64,000 bases of DNA from Channa striata (Eukaryota; Chordata; Actinopteri; Anabantiformes; Channidae), in the NCBI GenBank assembly GCA_033026295.1, contig CM065168.1, positions 42,110,875 through 42,174,874 on the forward strand, written 5' to 3'. The stretch's first letter is position 1. Each line of letters opens with the position of its first letter. This document shows, piece by piece, positions 51,886 to 62,632 of this stretch. A model generated the notes under the pieces. That model had not been told where the DNA came from. It ran no database searches and saw nothing but the letters and a program-made list of their open reading frames with translations. The position numbers and the translations under genes were made by a program.

Positions 51886-53876
51886 TAAATATCTTAGAGA
51901 GAGAAATAAATATAGAAAAAAGAGAAATAATATAATGTAGGGAAGACAGAGGGAAGTTTAAAAGTAATTTTCATCTTTCAGTGATGGTATATGTCTCCTT
52001 GAAATAAAATTATTTTAAAAATAGCAGCCAGATTTGTCTTAATGTTTCGTGTATTTTTTTTAATTATTTAAAAATATTTCACGTACTGATCAACTGTGAA
52101 ATAAAATGCATCTTCTTCTTCTGCTGCTGCGTTATATCCGGCCTTTGTCTATTCGTTCCCATGTTCATTTTATTCAAATCTTGCTGGAACCCTCCATCTG
52201 TCACAGATACGATCTTCGGCACCGACACAGCGTCACGTTTTCTGGACGTTCCCTCGACGTCCTCCGACACTCACGAGCCTCCTCCAGTTGCCCCGGAGAT
52301 GTTCACGAGCTGCTTTTGCGGGGCAATATTGGAAATGCGAGTATTAATAGAAAACAAAACGAGTTTATGTCTTTAAACACATTCAAGCTCGACAGAACAT
52401 CTTGTGTGTGGATACGGAGCAGAAACTTTGTGGGTTTCCGTGTTTCAGCACCAGGGACAGCTCATGGGGGGTCTGATGCTGCATTCACGTACAGCTGGGA
52501 AAGACTTCTTTTGTTTGCTAATAGAACAGAAAATTAAAAAAATGCACTGGAATAGCTGGGAATGTTTGTCCACGTCAACCCAAATTTTTAGTGCACATCA
52601 ATGGTGTAAGAAAAAAATCTCAAGCGAACTGGTAAAATTCTTTTAATACAGCATTTCAATACAAGTAAGGGTTCTATATTCAAACATTTACTTACATTTA
52701 AGAACTAAATATTAGCATCAGAACATACTGCATATTAATTATTAAAAGTAAGAAAACTCTTCAAGCAGAATGATACATACAGGAGAAGCTCGTGCAAATA
52801 GAAGGTTTGCAGGGTTTTTTTTCTAACAGTTAACATTTGCTAATTAGTCACATGATCATTAAAGTGATTATAAATTACTGTGAAAATTAAAAAGAATGTT
52901 ATTAAATTGAATGATCCATCTAATATTTTAGTTGATGAGACGTTTTACTTAAAAGCACAAATGTGGACAATCGCTTGTTCGTGGTTGTACATTCAATGGT
53001 TTTGCACATTTTTCAGACTGTACCATATTGACTTTTTTCTCTGTGTATTTTCATACATTAATGTGCATCTTCAGAGAGAGAAAGAGAGATATGTCTGTAG
53101 CCCTGCAAAAGGCAATAACTTTAGCTTCCTTTTAACTGGTATTTGATATTAGTACTTGGCTTTGTCACCACCTAGTGGTCAACAAACTTTAAACAAGGAA
53201 ATAGTTTAAAGAAAAGTGTGTCATAGAACAACATCAGGTTTTACTTGCTGTATTTAGTTCTCCAATTAATACAGACATTTAATAAATCCCTTCTCTCAGT
53301 GCAAACATTAATCTGTAGGAAATGTTCCCGAGGTGCAGCGTTTTTTTTTCTAGAAAACTTCTTTTCTTTTTTTCTTATACTGTAATTTATCAAGGAAACA
53401 TGTTCAGGGATACACAAAGTGGGAGTTTTATACTTTGGAAGATAACTCAGCTGCTCAAGCCTTAAATAAACCTCAGTTACACATCTGAATAGACTTTAGC
53501 AAAGATGAAAGAATTGTGTAAGTTTGTTTGCCTTCACCTTCACCGGAAGGTTTTTAGTAGGTGATTCTGTCTTTTAATGGTAAAGTGTAAACCTGAGGGT
53601 GAGAATAAAGTGTAAAAGGCAGTGCCTGTGTGTGTGCATGCATGTGTGTGTGTGTGCATGACCTCAACCACAGAAGTAATAACTGCCAGCCTACCATTCT
53701 TCCTCTGTAGTTGGTTTCTGACATGAGTTCTGAGAAATTCGCTCAGATGTTCACTGTATCTTTTTTTTTGTCAAAGTCAACATATTCACGTTGTAAAACC
53801 ATATATTATTTTACCGGCCTCAAATGCAAGACAGAAATAAATAAACATGGTTACATTTACCAACTGTACAATGGCA
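51886..53876. other. Intergenic, sh3gl2 promoter to Fc-receptor-like 3' end
   Basis: Mostly AT-rich noncoding DNA. A CpG-bearing patch at about 52200-52330 contains opposing short frames (63 and 71-143 codons) with no recognised domain. (GT)n-rich sequence lies at about 53625-53660. Confidence 0.45.
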
Positions 53877-53882
53877 TTTATT
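53877..53882 (-). promoter_or_regulatory. Polyadenylation hexamer overlapping the Fc-receptor-like stop codon
   Basis: On the minus strand the last codons read GTG GAA TAA ATG, so AATAAA contains the stop codon. If used, the 3' UTR would be only about 20 nt. Confidence 0.4.
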
Positions 53883-56800
53883 CCACCTCAATAACAAGAT
53901 TGTTGTGTCTGTCCTCAGCAACAAGCCGAAGTGCTTGAAGAAAAGAGAAAAAAGCCAGTTAGAAACTGTAGACACATAGACACAAATGCAGCTAATGACG
54001 TGGATGAGTCCTCACCTCTTCTCTTGTCTCTGTATATGAGTCCCAGTATGATGGTGGACATCAGGTAAGGAGTCCCTACAACTACATGACAAATCAATCT
54101 GTGGAGAGACAGGACACGAGCAGCTGGAACATCAGGACCACCGGGACGAGCCGGGTCTGATTCTGGAGGAAGAGTATGAGAATTATTCACAACGTGGTTT
54201 CATGACAGCTGTCCTTACACAAATGTCTGTCAGAAATATTAATGATGTAATGATGTAGTTAATGGGACAGTTGTATTAAATCCAGAGTAGTTCCTAATGA
54301 ACTCCTCAGAATGATGAGGTAATAAAACAGACTGAGGCCTTTGGGGTGTTTAGTTTAAGAGAGACTTTGACAAAAAAAAAACAAAAAAACATGTGCACAC
54401 AAAGGCTGAAATGTTAGATAAAAGAGACAATGTCAGCAATTCACAATTTCATCAGCTTTTCACTTGCAATACACCATGAACATAATAATTTTATAAAATG
54501 CACATCTTTCACAGCTGTGTGACATGTAGGATGAAAAGACTTCACTGAAATCAGCTTATTCTTAAAATATTTTAACTGGGGCAATCACAGACAAGAATGT
54601 TGATAATTACGGATTATTATTTATTTGAGTGTGTTATGATTTTGCCCTCTTACCTCTGACGATCAGCCAACTCTCTGCTGAGTCTCCAGCTCCAGAGATG
54701 CTGCAGCGGTAGAGCCCCTCATAAGATTTAGAAACACTGTGGATGCTCAGGTTTTCTGTCCCACTGCTGCTAATAATGACGCCATCTTTGTAGAAGTCAG
54801 TGTGGAGGCTGGATAAAACCTTCTTGGTGCTGCAGCGGAGAGTCACATCGCCTCCCTCCATCACGGGGAGCGGAGGACTCCCCATTATCACTAATCCAGC
54901 TGCACGACACACACACAGAAAAATGCAGTAGTTTATTTTCTATGTAAGAAGACGGAACAATCTCACACTAACACTAGTGACAAACTCTTCTGCTCAGCAA
55001 CCTCACTTTCAATATTTAAAAAACTGATAAAAACAGAACACTTCCGCATCTTCCTGTGGACTTAAAAAACGTCCTTTCTGCTCTTTCTGTCAGGATTCTG
55101 GACTTTTTGTTAGTTTGGGTTTTTGTTCATTTCCTGTTGTGGCATTTTATTTTGTAGTATTGCCTCTTGCTTCCTGTTCGTTTCTTTGGCTTGTTTTATT
55201 TTTCTCGTTTGTCCAAATTAGTTTCACCTGTTTTCTTGGTTATTTAAGCCCTGTTCCCTCTTCACTGTTGTTGGTTCGTCTCTCTCGCTCACTCATTCTC
55301 TCGCTCAGTCTGCCGTATTCGTTCTTTGTACTCGTTGGTCTTTTTCTCCCCTTTGTTTGTTCCTTATTTGGTTCTTGTTTGTTTGTTGGTTTAGTGTAGT
55401 CTCTTTGTTTTTGCCCCTTCATTGTTTGTCTAGGTTGTTTAGGGTTTTTTTGTATGTTCTTGTCCTCCCTTTTTGAGAGTTTTAATTATTTCCCACACCC
55501 TGCCGTCGTCACCACCCTGGGTCCTTATTCTACCCGTTTCCACAAAAATGAACCAACAAAACATTTAAATAGTAGCCATGATGGAGGGAAGCTTTTTAAT
55601 CGCAATGAGAAACCCAAAAGAATCTCCTGTTAGGAAGCAGAGGTCGGCCGGCGCCCAGCTGGTTCCAGTTCAGGTTTTGTTCGTGAAGCTGGGGAGTCTA
55701 AGGCTTCTAAGAGGAAAGAGGTCGGTCGACTACCAGCCGGTTCCAGTTTTATGTGGGTCTGGGGTGGGCGTTTAAGTCTTCAGGTAGGAAGCAGAGATTT
55801 GACGATGCTCAGCCGGTTCCAGTTCCTGTTCGGGTGGCTAACGATCGTCGCGGCGCCAGTTCTTGCGCCGAGGCCCTCCAGCTCGTCCGGCGCCAGTTTG
55901 CGCCGAGGCCCCGGCAGCTCGTCCGGCGCCAGTTCCTGCGCCGAGGCCCCTGCAGCTCGTCCGGCGCCAGTTCCTGCGCCGAAGCTCGTCCGGCGCCAGT
56001 TCCTGCGCCAGGTCCCCTGCAGCTCGTCGGCGCCAGTTCCTGCGCCGAGGTCCCCTGCAGCTCGTCCGCGCCAGTTCCTGCGCCGAGGTCCCTGCAGCTC
56101 GTCCGGCGCCAGTTCCTGCGCCGAGGTCCCCTGCAGCTCGTCCGGCGCCAGTTCCTGCGCCGAGGTCCCCTGCAGCTCGTCCGCGCCAGTTCATTGTCCG
56201 GCGCCAGTTCCTGCGCGCCGAGGTCCCCTGCAGCTCGTTAAATGTCCTGTGGAGGTCCCCTTCGTCCGGCGCCAGTTCCTGCGAGGTCCCCTGCAGCTCG
56301 TCCGGCGCCAGTTCCTGCGCCGAGGTCCCCTGCAGCTCGTCCGGCGCCAGTTCCTGCGCCGAGGTCCCCTGCAGCTCGTCCGGCGCCAGTTCCTGCTGGT
56401 CCAGTTCCTGTTGGTGCAGCTCGTCCGGCGCCAGTTCCTGCTGGTCCAGTTCCTGTTGGTGCAGCTCGTCCGGCGCCAGTTCCTGCTGGTCCAGTTCCTG
56501 TTGGTGCAGCTCGTCCGGCGCCAGTTCCTGTTGGTGCAGTTCCTGTTGGTGCAGTTCCTGTTGGTGCAGTTCCTGTTGGTGCAGTTCCTGTTGGTGAGCA
56601 GAGGTCGTCAGGTGCTCGCCCGGCGCCTGCTCATCCACTTCGTTCCCCGGAGGGGTTCAGCCGACGTCGCCGGCCTCCACTTCGTTCCCCGGAGGGGTTC
56701 AGCCGACGTCGCCGGCCTCCAGTTGGTTCTTTGGAGGGGTTGGTGGCCTTGCTGCACTACCAAGAATGGACTGGGACAAGCCCGCCTCCAAACCCCCTCC

Positions 56801-58260
56801 ACCCGCCCTACTCAGTCTGTCCCTGAACTTTAGTTAAGGGCCGTCTAGTATTCGGCCCTTGAGGGGGTTCTGTCAGGATTCTGGACTTTTTGTTAGTTTG
56901 GGTTTGTTCATTTCCTGTTGTGGCATTTTATTTTGTAGTATTGCCTCTTGCTTCCTGTTCGTTTCTTTGGCTTGTTTTATTTTTCTCGTTTGTCCAAATT
57001 AGTTTCACCTGTTTTCTTGGTTATTTAAGCCCTGTTCCCTCTTCACTGTTGTTGGTTGTCTCTCTCGCTCACTCATTCTCTCGCTCAGTCCTCTGTTGTA
57101 CTCGTTGGTCTTCGCTGGTCTGAGGTTTGGTCCCCTTTGTTTGTTCCTTATTTGGTTCTTGTTTGTTTGTTGGTTTAAGTGTAGTCTCTTTGTTTTTGCC
57201 CCTCATTGTTTGTCTAGGTTGTTTAGGTTTTTTTGTATGTTCTTGTCCTCCTTTTTCGGGAGAGTTTTAGTTTGTTTTGTTACTTAAATAAATTATTATT
57301 TCCCACACCCTGCCGTCGTCACCACCCTGGGTCCTTATTCTACCCGTTTCCACAAATCTGACACTTTCTTGTACTTACGTCTCATGAAACGGAAAAACTT
57401 CATTTTGCTTTGATGTTTTTCTCCCTGACTTTTTTTACTGCCTTGTACCTCACTTGTAAGTTGCTTTGAATAAAAGCCAAATGACAACATTTAAATGTAA
57501 TTGGGAATTTAATAAAAGAATCTTACTCTTCTTTCCAGTCTACAAACTACACATTTTACATTTAAGCTAACAATAAAAGCAAAGCAAACAACTTTATTTT
57601 GCCAAAGCCAAACTGTCAAGGTCAGTGGAGTTTTCATCATCCATTATCTTCACAGCTCATTGTGTTAAATGCTGTGGACTTGCTGGAGTCTGTATGGTTT
57701 TACCGGCCTTGGTCGACAGTCCATACCTGTAACTGTGACATGCAGCGTCTGGCTTTGTTCTCCTGAATCAGACTCACACCAGTAGAGTCCACTATCTGAG
57801 GGGTACACGGTGTTGATGGTGCAGCTCGAGCCCCTGAGAGTTCCCCAGCCGTACGAGCACCACTCAGGTCCTCTGGAGGTCGTGTTCCTCCTCGGCCGAC
57901 TCTCTTCAGCTGACGATTCACAGCTCAGAGAAACATCCTCATACTGAAAGAACTGAGATCTGCTGGGAGATATTTGAATAGAAACTGGGGGGGGGATACA
58001 TAGAAAACCCAGTGATTTTTTCTTTGTAGCAGCCACATCGTTCACATCTCCAGCTTAGCCATGTTACTCCAATAAAGTCAAACCTTGTTCTTACCTTCTC
58101 TGCTGGTTTCACGTGAGGGGAATGTATGAAACACACCTGACAAACACACACAGCAGAATAAAAAGACTGCGTTTATGATATTTCAAGATAATATGTTGGG
58201 TTTGAGCCAATATGACGGTGCTTACTTACAGAGGCTGAGGAGTAACACAATGATCTTCAT
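53878..58260 (-). CDS. Fc receptor-like type I membrane protein, two Ig domains, 6 exons, 259 aa
   Basis: Minus-strand exons in transcript order: 58260-58230, 58136-58095, 57984-57727, 54899-54654, 54162-54016, 53933-53878. They sum to 780 nt and every internal intron is phase 1, as usual for Ig genes. Residues 1-11 (MKIIVLLLSLC) start a signal peptide split by a small second exon. Ig domain 1 (25-111) has Cys46/Cys94 with DSGLYWC plus an extra Cys67/Cys79 pair (EWCSYGWG, SSCTINTVY). Ig domain 2 (112-193) has Cys133/Cys176 with VMEGGDVTLRC, FYKDGV and YEGLYRC. A transmembrane segment is at about 215-236, followed by a 23-residue tail starting RDKRR. The domain pattern matches teleost FCRL / low-affinity Fc-gamma receptor-like proteins. 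The tail has no YxxL/I, so no ITAM or ITIM; signalling would need a partner. The intron between the Ig exons hosts an LTR element. The last exon (ALRLVAEDRHNNLVIEVE) is the least certain. Other Ig-receptor families (e.g. novel immune-type receptors) are possible. Confidence 0.82.
55088..55553 (+). repeat. 5' LTR of the intronic LTR element
   Basis: Starts TGTCAGGATTCTGG and aligns by eye along its whole length with 56871-57363. Compared with the 3' copy it lacks a segment of about 24 bp that includes AATAAA near the end. Its right boundary is blurred (CACAAAAATG against CACAAATCTGACA). Confidence 0.8.
55850..56720 (+). repeat. GC-rich nested VNTR inside the LTR element (39-, 45-, 15- and 42-bp units)
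   Basis: About a dozen 39-bp units built on CTCGTCCGGCGCCAGTTCCT run to about 56390. Three 45-bp units (the same start plus GCTGGTCCAG and TTCCTGTTGGTGCAG) follow to about 56515, then about five copies of the 15-bp sub-unit TTCCTGTTGGTGCAG, then about two 42-bp units (TTCGTTCCCCGGAGGGGTTC...). All periods are multiples of three. One frame reads as repeated APVPAPRSPAARP, suggesting descent from a proline-rich coding segment. Several early units have single-base losses, so no continuous frame survives. Confidence 0.85.
56871..57363 (+). repeat. 3' LTR of the intronic LTR element
   Basis: 493 bp from TGTCAGGATT to AATCTGACA, followed directly by the CTTTC duplication. It contains TTATTTAAG (TATA-like, mid-LTR) and ACTTAAATAAATTATT near the end, a plausible R-region polyadenylation signal. 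Confidence 0.85.
57440..57505 (-). repeat. Dispersed teleost interspersed-repeat tail, reverse copy
   Basis: CTTGTAAGTTGCTTTGAATAAAAGCCAAATGAC is the diverged reverse complement of the repeat at 3523-3576. It lies in the Fc-receptor-like gene intron just beyond the LTR element. Confidence 0.6.
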
Positions 58261-59185
58261 CCTTTTCTGATGACTGACTTATGACTGCCAGGGTCCGATC
58301 ACCACTTCCTGTGTAGATGCTAAACCAAACATCCTTCAAAGCGTGTGAGCAACACCCCGTTCTTTCTAGATCACTGTTAACAGCTTTTTAAGCTTCAATT
58401 GTTTTGCCTGCAAAGCACAAAAAAAGCCACATTCTGCATCTGATCAAATCAAGTGAACAATCATGAATCACTTAACATGAGTAAACATATTTTTTCTCGT
58501 TCATTGCGTTACTATAACATGTTCAAAACACATGACAGTGTAAAACACACCAGTTAGTAGAGACATTCCTACTAATGTGTGTGCGCACGCTTGGGTTTTA
58601 TGTGGTAAGTTTTGATATAATTCAAGCACAGTTTCACAGTTACCGTCTGTTACACACTGCAGTTCGTTACGTCTCTGTTACGTTGGGTGTGTGGTGGATT
58701 TTCTGTGAACCCACAAAACAGGTTGATGCAGATGATTTCCAAAGAGCTGATATGCCAAAATACATTGTTTTACAGGACACCCCAGACTTGCCAGGAATGA
58801 ATTCGCTGCGCTATTTTATTACACCACACTGACTCTGAAATGAGTCGTGGTTGTGCAATTGTGATTCTTTATTTACTATTACATTCCATTTGTGAGACTT
58901 GGTGTTAAAAACACTAGAATTGTATATGGAATATTGTATGTAGAATATATAAAGGAAATCCTTCCAACCTTTGTGCACAAAAATCAGGTTTGAAAATGAA
59001 ACCAGCCACATAGTTCACATATCACACACACACACCTTGAGCCAGCTTTGACAAACTGCTGACAAACAGGCCTAACAATTACTCATGTGGACACATGACG
59101 GAATGTCCTAATGCCTCAAGTGTTTGTCTCCGAGGTGAAAGAGAAATTCGCCACTCACTTTCACATTTGACTTCACAGACACAGG
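58261..59185. promoter_or_regulatory. Divergent intergenic region between the two Ig-receptor genes
   Basis: These 925 bp separate the start codons of the Fc-receptor-like gene (-) and the butyrophilin-like gene (+), so both promoters and 5' UTRs should lie here. The DNA is AT-rich with no CpG clustering, unlike the anp32b and sh3gl2 starts, which fits tissue-restricted immune genes. I could not assign a TATA box or factor site with confidence. Shared control is an inference from the head-to-head layout only. Confidence 0.45.
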
Positions 59186-60149
59186 ATGACACTAAATCTG
59201 ATCAAACTCTTCTTGTTTACGAGTTTGATTTGTGCCACCAAAGGTAAGTTCAGAGATTTTTTTTTCCTGAAATAACTGGTTTTATCAATCCACAAATGAT
59301 AAAGATAAAATAAGATGAATAAATAAGCAGTTTCTTTATTTCTATGTGTATTTTTTATGGACTCGTCTATACTTTGGCACCAGAGAAACACACCTTTACA
59401 TGTTTACAAACATTATTATCAAAATATTAATTGTCATGATTGATTTCATTTCTATTTTATGAGTGAACCTGCCATGACTATAATATACAAGACACTGATT
59501 ATTATTTTTTTGACTGTACTAATATGTTGTGATAGTCGTGCTCACCATCACATCCCAACTGTGCTGGATTGAGCGATTCCATCAAACCACAACATCCTGT
59601 AATGGCAGCAGTGATTGCTGTACTACCCTGTTTACCACAATGGAACTTAAAACAAATACTGTTTGTTGGTGTTGGGACTGAATATTATGTAAAATCTCTA
59701 AAACAGTCACTGTTTAAGTGAAACTCTTTGCTCTATATGTTTTCTCTATTGTGCAAACATGACGTTGACTTTCATGGTTTGCCATGAAATGCCTCAAGAA
59801 TTGTTGATTCACTTCACATTTATTGTCCATTCATGATGAATCATAATGATCTCAGTAAAAAGACTTATGATTGATGTAGCACTTACATCAGAAAGTCTTT
59901 AACTTCCCAATACTTTGCTGACACTTTGGTTCGGACCTGGTGCCTGAAAAACTAATGAAATTCCCGTCTGAATCAGCTGAACTTGTGTTTGCATATTAAC
60001 ATGATAAACTTAAGTCTAGAAATTGCTAAACATCAGCATATTATCGTTGTAACGTTTTAAGTACATGTTCAGCCTAGTTCATAGGAAAGCCTGACTCTAC
60101 AATATTTGATGCATTTGCGTAGAATTAGAAGTGAAAAAAAGGTCAGATA

Positions 60150-60740
60150 CAAAAGATAAGTTACGACTTTACTGATCCCACAGTGGGGATATTGCATATT
60201 GTTACAGCAGCAATAGAAAGAAAATAGCATAAAACTGAACAACATTATAAACAAGCCATTGTGCAGTCTGGCGGCTGTGGGGAGGAATGAGCGACGCTGG
60301 CGCTCCTTCCTGCACTGGGGCTGTAACAGTCTCAAAGCCTCCACAGTGTGGTGCAGGGGGCTGCAGCGGTTATCCATGATGGATGGTAGTTTGGCCAACA
60401 TCCTCCTCGATAGAGTCCACTGTGTAGACAGAGCCGGCTCTGTTAACCAGCTTGTTAATTCTCTTCCTGTCTCGCTCCGTACTGCCCCCCGCCCTTTGGC
60501 CAGAGAGTCTGTGTTTTTGAGTTAATTGTGTCCACAATCTCAGTGTCTGATCCCTGGATGCTCACTGGTGTGTGTGGTTAGCAGTTCTGTCTGAAGTCAA
60601 TCACTAACTCCTTTGTCTTACTGCTGTTGAGAATCAAGTGGTTGCTCTCACACCAGTTCATAAAGTCAGTGATGAACCCCTGTGTTCCTGCTCATTCTCA
60701 CCAACAATGGCGTGTCATCGGGAACTTCTGCAGGCGACAG
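60150..60740 (-). mobile_element. Non-LTR retrotransposon reverse-transcriptase 3' fragment
   Basis: Minus-strand translation gives HLILNSSKTKELVIDFRQNC and, after a deletion and frame change, MLAKLPSIMDNRCSPLHHTV and CRKERQRRSFLPTAARLHNG, typical of the C-terminal part of fish LINE ORF2. Broken and internally deleted. It lies in intron 1 of the butyrophilin-like gene, antisense to it. Confidence 0.8.
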
Positions 60741-62548
60741 TGGTGGGACTTGACGTACGTGCGTGCTGTTCTCACTATTTGTAGTTTTTTTGTTTAAGTA
60801 ATTTATCTTGTAATTTAACATTAGGGCCCTGTAGGGTCAAAAGGAGATAGGATGATAGGATGATAACATGTTAGCTGACATTTTGAAAGTACCAAACACT
60901 CGCTTTAGACTTTCATTAGTTATATTTTTCTTGTTTTTGGGATCACTGGGATACTCTTTGAATCAAACATATACCTTGAAAAGAAGCGGTTGCTGAGGCA
61001 GTAATTTGCCTTTCACATTCCTCCCAGGTGAACCTCAGTTAATTGGACCAATGGAACCAGTGGCAGGATTAGCTGGCGACGACATGTCATCCTGCCATGT
61101 AACCTGCTTCCTGCTGAGAGTGTTGCTGTGGACACAGTGGAGTGGACCAGGTCTGACCTGGACCCCAGTTTTGTCTATGTTTTTCGTAAAGGACAGGAGT
61201 TGTATGACCTCCAAAACCCAGCCTTCCAACAAAGGACTTTTTTGTTCCTGCCTGAGCTAAAGAAAGGCAACATGTCCCTAAAGCTGAGTCGCATTCAACT
61301 TTCCGACCAAGGGATCTACACTTGCAAATTCATCAGATCTTCTCCGTATACGGAAATTCTCATCCCAGTCCTCCTTGGTAAGCCTGCGGAATGTTGCTCC
61401 ATAAACTTAACACATTATGACTTACTTCACGTATAAATTTTATAATTATGTTTTCTTCCTCAGTCGTAGGTGCTGTTTCTGAGCCAACGATCTCTGTTGT
61501 GAGCACAAAAGGCGCTAGTGGTGTTCTACAGTGTGAAGCTAAGAACTGGTTCCCTAAGCCTGAGATTGAGTGGACGGACTCGGAAGGACAGATCATCCCT
61601 CATGAGTCTAATTATACAGTAGAGTATGATGAGTACTACACTGTCAACAGTTCGATCACAGTGAACATGGCAGCCAACAACATTTACACGTGTACAGTTC
61701 ATCAAAAGAACATCAGCCAATCCAGGAAAACGAAACACGTTCTTTCCGGCAAGTCTAATGTGCAATAATAAGAGCAGAAATAAGCAACTTTCTCTTTACC
61801 TGCAGTACTAACAACTCGCTGTAATCATTTCTAACTCTAGTTATAATCATCCATCACCCATCAAATGCATCGGAAAAACCTCCTTAAACACGCGAATGGG
61901 GGAGGTTTTTCGTATCTGGTTTAGGGGTCTAATGACAAAGGGCATCAAAACTGTAAAGCCTCTTAAGGCAAATGTATAAAATGTAAATGAAATTTGATTT
62001 AATATGTGAGTTTAATTACTGGAAATGAGCTCGTCAGGTGCAGCCATATTTGTTACATTGGACAGAACATGGTTTACAGCCTCTGACTGATTCTAGTCGT
62101 TCTGCTAAGCTACGCTAACAACGCCCTGACTTTTGACTGACTTGTTTTTCAGGTGTCTACAAGGAGGTCATTTCACTTAAACATTTAGAGAATGCACTTA
62201 TTGCAATACTCGTATTAATGGGAGTGATTATTCTTCTTTCTTCAGTGTATGCATGGAGTAAGTCATATCAGTTTTACATACTTACATACAAATATCACTA
62301 TGCCCGGTTTAACAGCTTAATTAGCACATTAGCACACATAATCCACATTTCTTTTCTTCTCTGTCCTCTGGAAAACCACCAGGAGTGAAATGTCAATGGT
62401 TTACGGGAGCCACCAAAAATGGTAATTCATTTTTATTTATTTTGTGTTTGTGTCTCTGATGCCCCAGGAGCATTGAAGTATCTGACACTTTTCTTTCTCA
62501 GATAAGACTGATAGACCCGAAGGGAACCCACTGCTGAGTCAACTGCAA

Positions 62549-62632
62549 GAAGAAAATGAGCGTCTTAAAGAAGAAAATGAGCGTCTTAAAGAAGAAAATG
62601 AGCGTCTTAAAGTAGAAAATGAGCGTCTTAAA
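62549..62632 (+). repeat. 21-bp tandem repeat encoding coiled-coil heptads (4 copies)
   Basis: Four head-to-tail 21-bp units (62549-62569, 62570-62590, 62591-62611, 62612-62632) lie in the last exon of the butyrophilin-like gene. Each encodes seven residues, (E/V)ENERLK with Leu at a fixed position, so each DNA unit is exactly one pair-of-turns heptad. Units 1-3 are nearly identical and unit 4 begins GTA instead of GAA, which points to recent unit duplication. The coiled coil continues for about 20 residues after the array (VELEKLQNKNEALK). Confidence 0.9.

Larger units (their letters stand above)
55088..57363 (+). mobile_element. Gene-less LTR retrotransposon-like element in the Fc-receptor-like gene intron
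   Basis: Two direct copies of a roughly 470-490 bp sequence (about 55088-55553 and 56871-57363) flank a 1.3-kb interior. The element begins TGTCAGGATT and ends AATCTGACA, an imperfect terminal inverted repeat with TG...CA ends, and is bounded by a 5-bp target-site duplication CTTTC (55083-55087 and 57364-57368). Each LTR has a TATA-like TTATTTAAG. A purine-rich GAGGGGG tract sits just upstream of the 3' LTR, in the usual polypurine-tract position. No gag, protease, reverse transcriptase or integrase frame is present; the interior is mostly tandem repeats. The 5' LTR lacks about 24 bp near its end, and its last bases differ from the 3' LTR, so it is not recent or has been edited. Family not named; Ty3-like is a guess. 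Confidence 0.85.

Noticed and set aside
55751..56833. 360-codon open frame, longest in the window
   Set aside because: Produced by the multiple-of-three VNTR, which leaves several frames open on both strands at once; not a gene in its present state.
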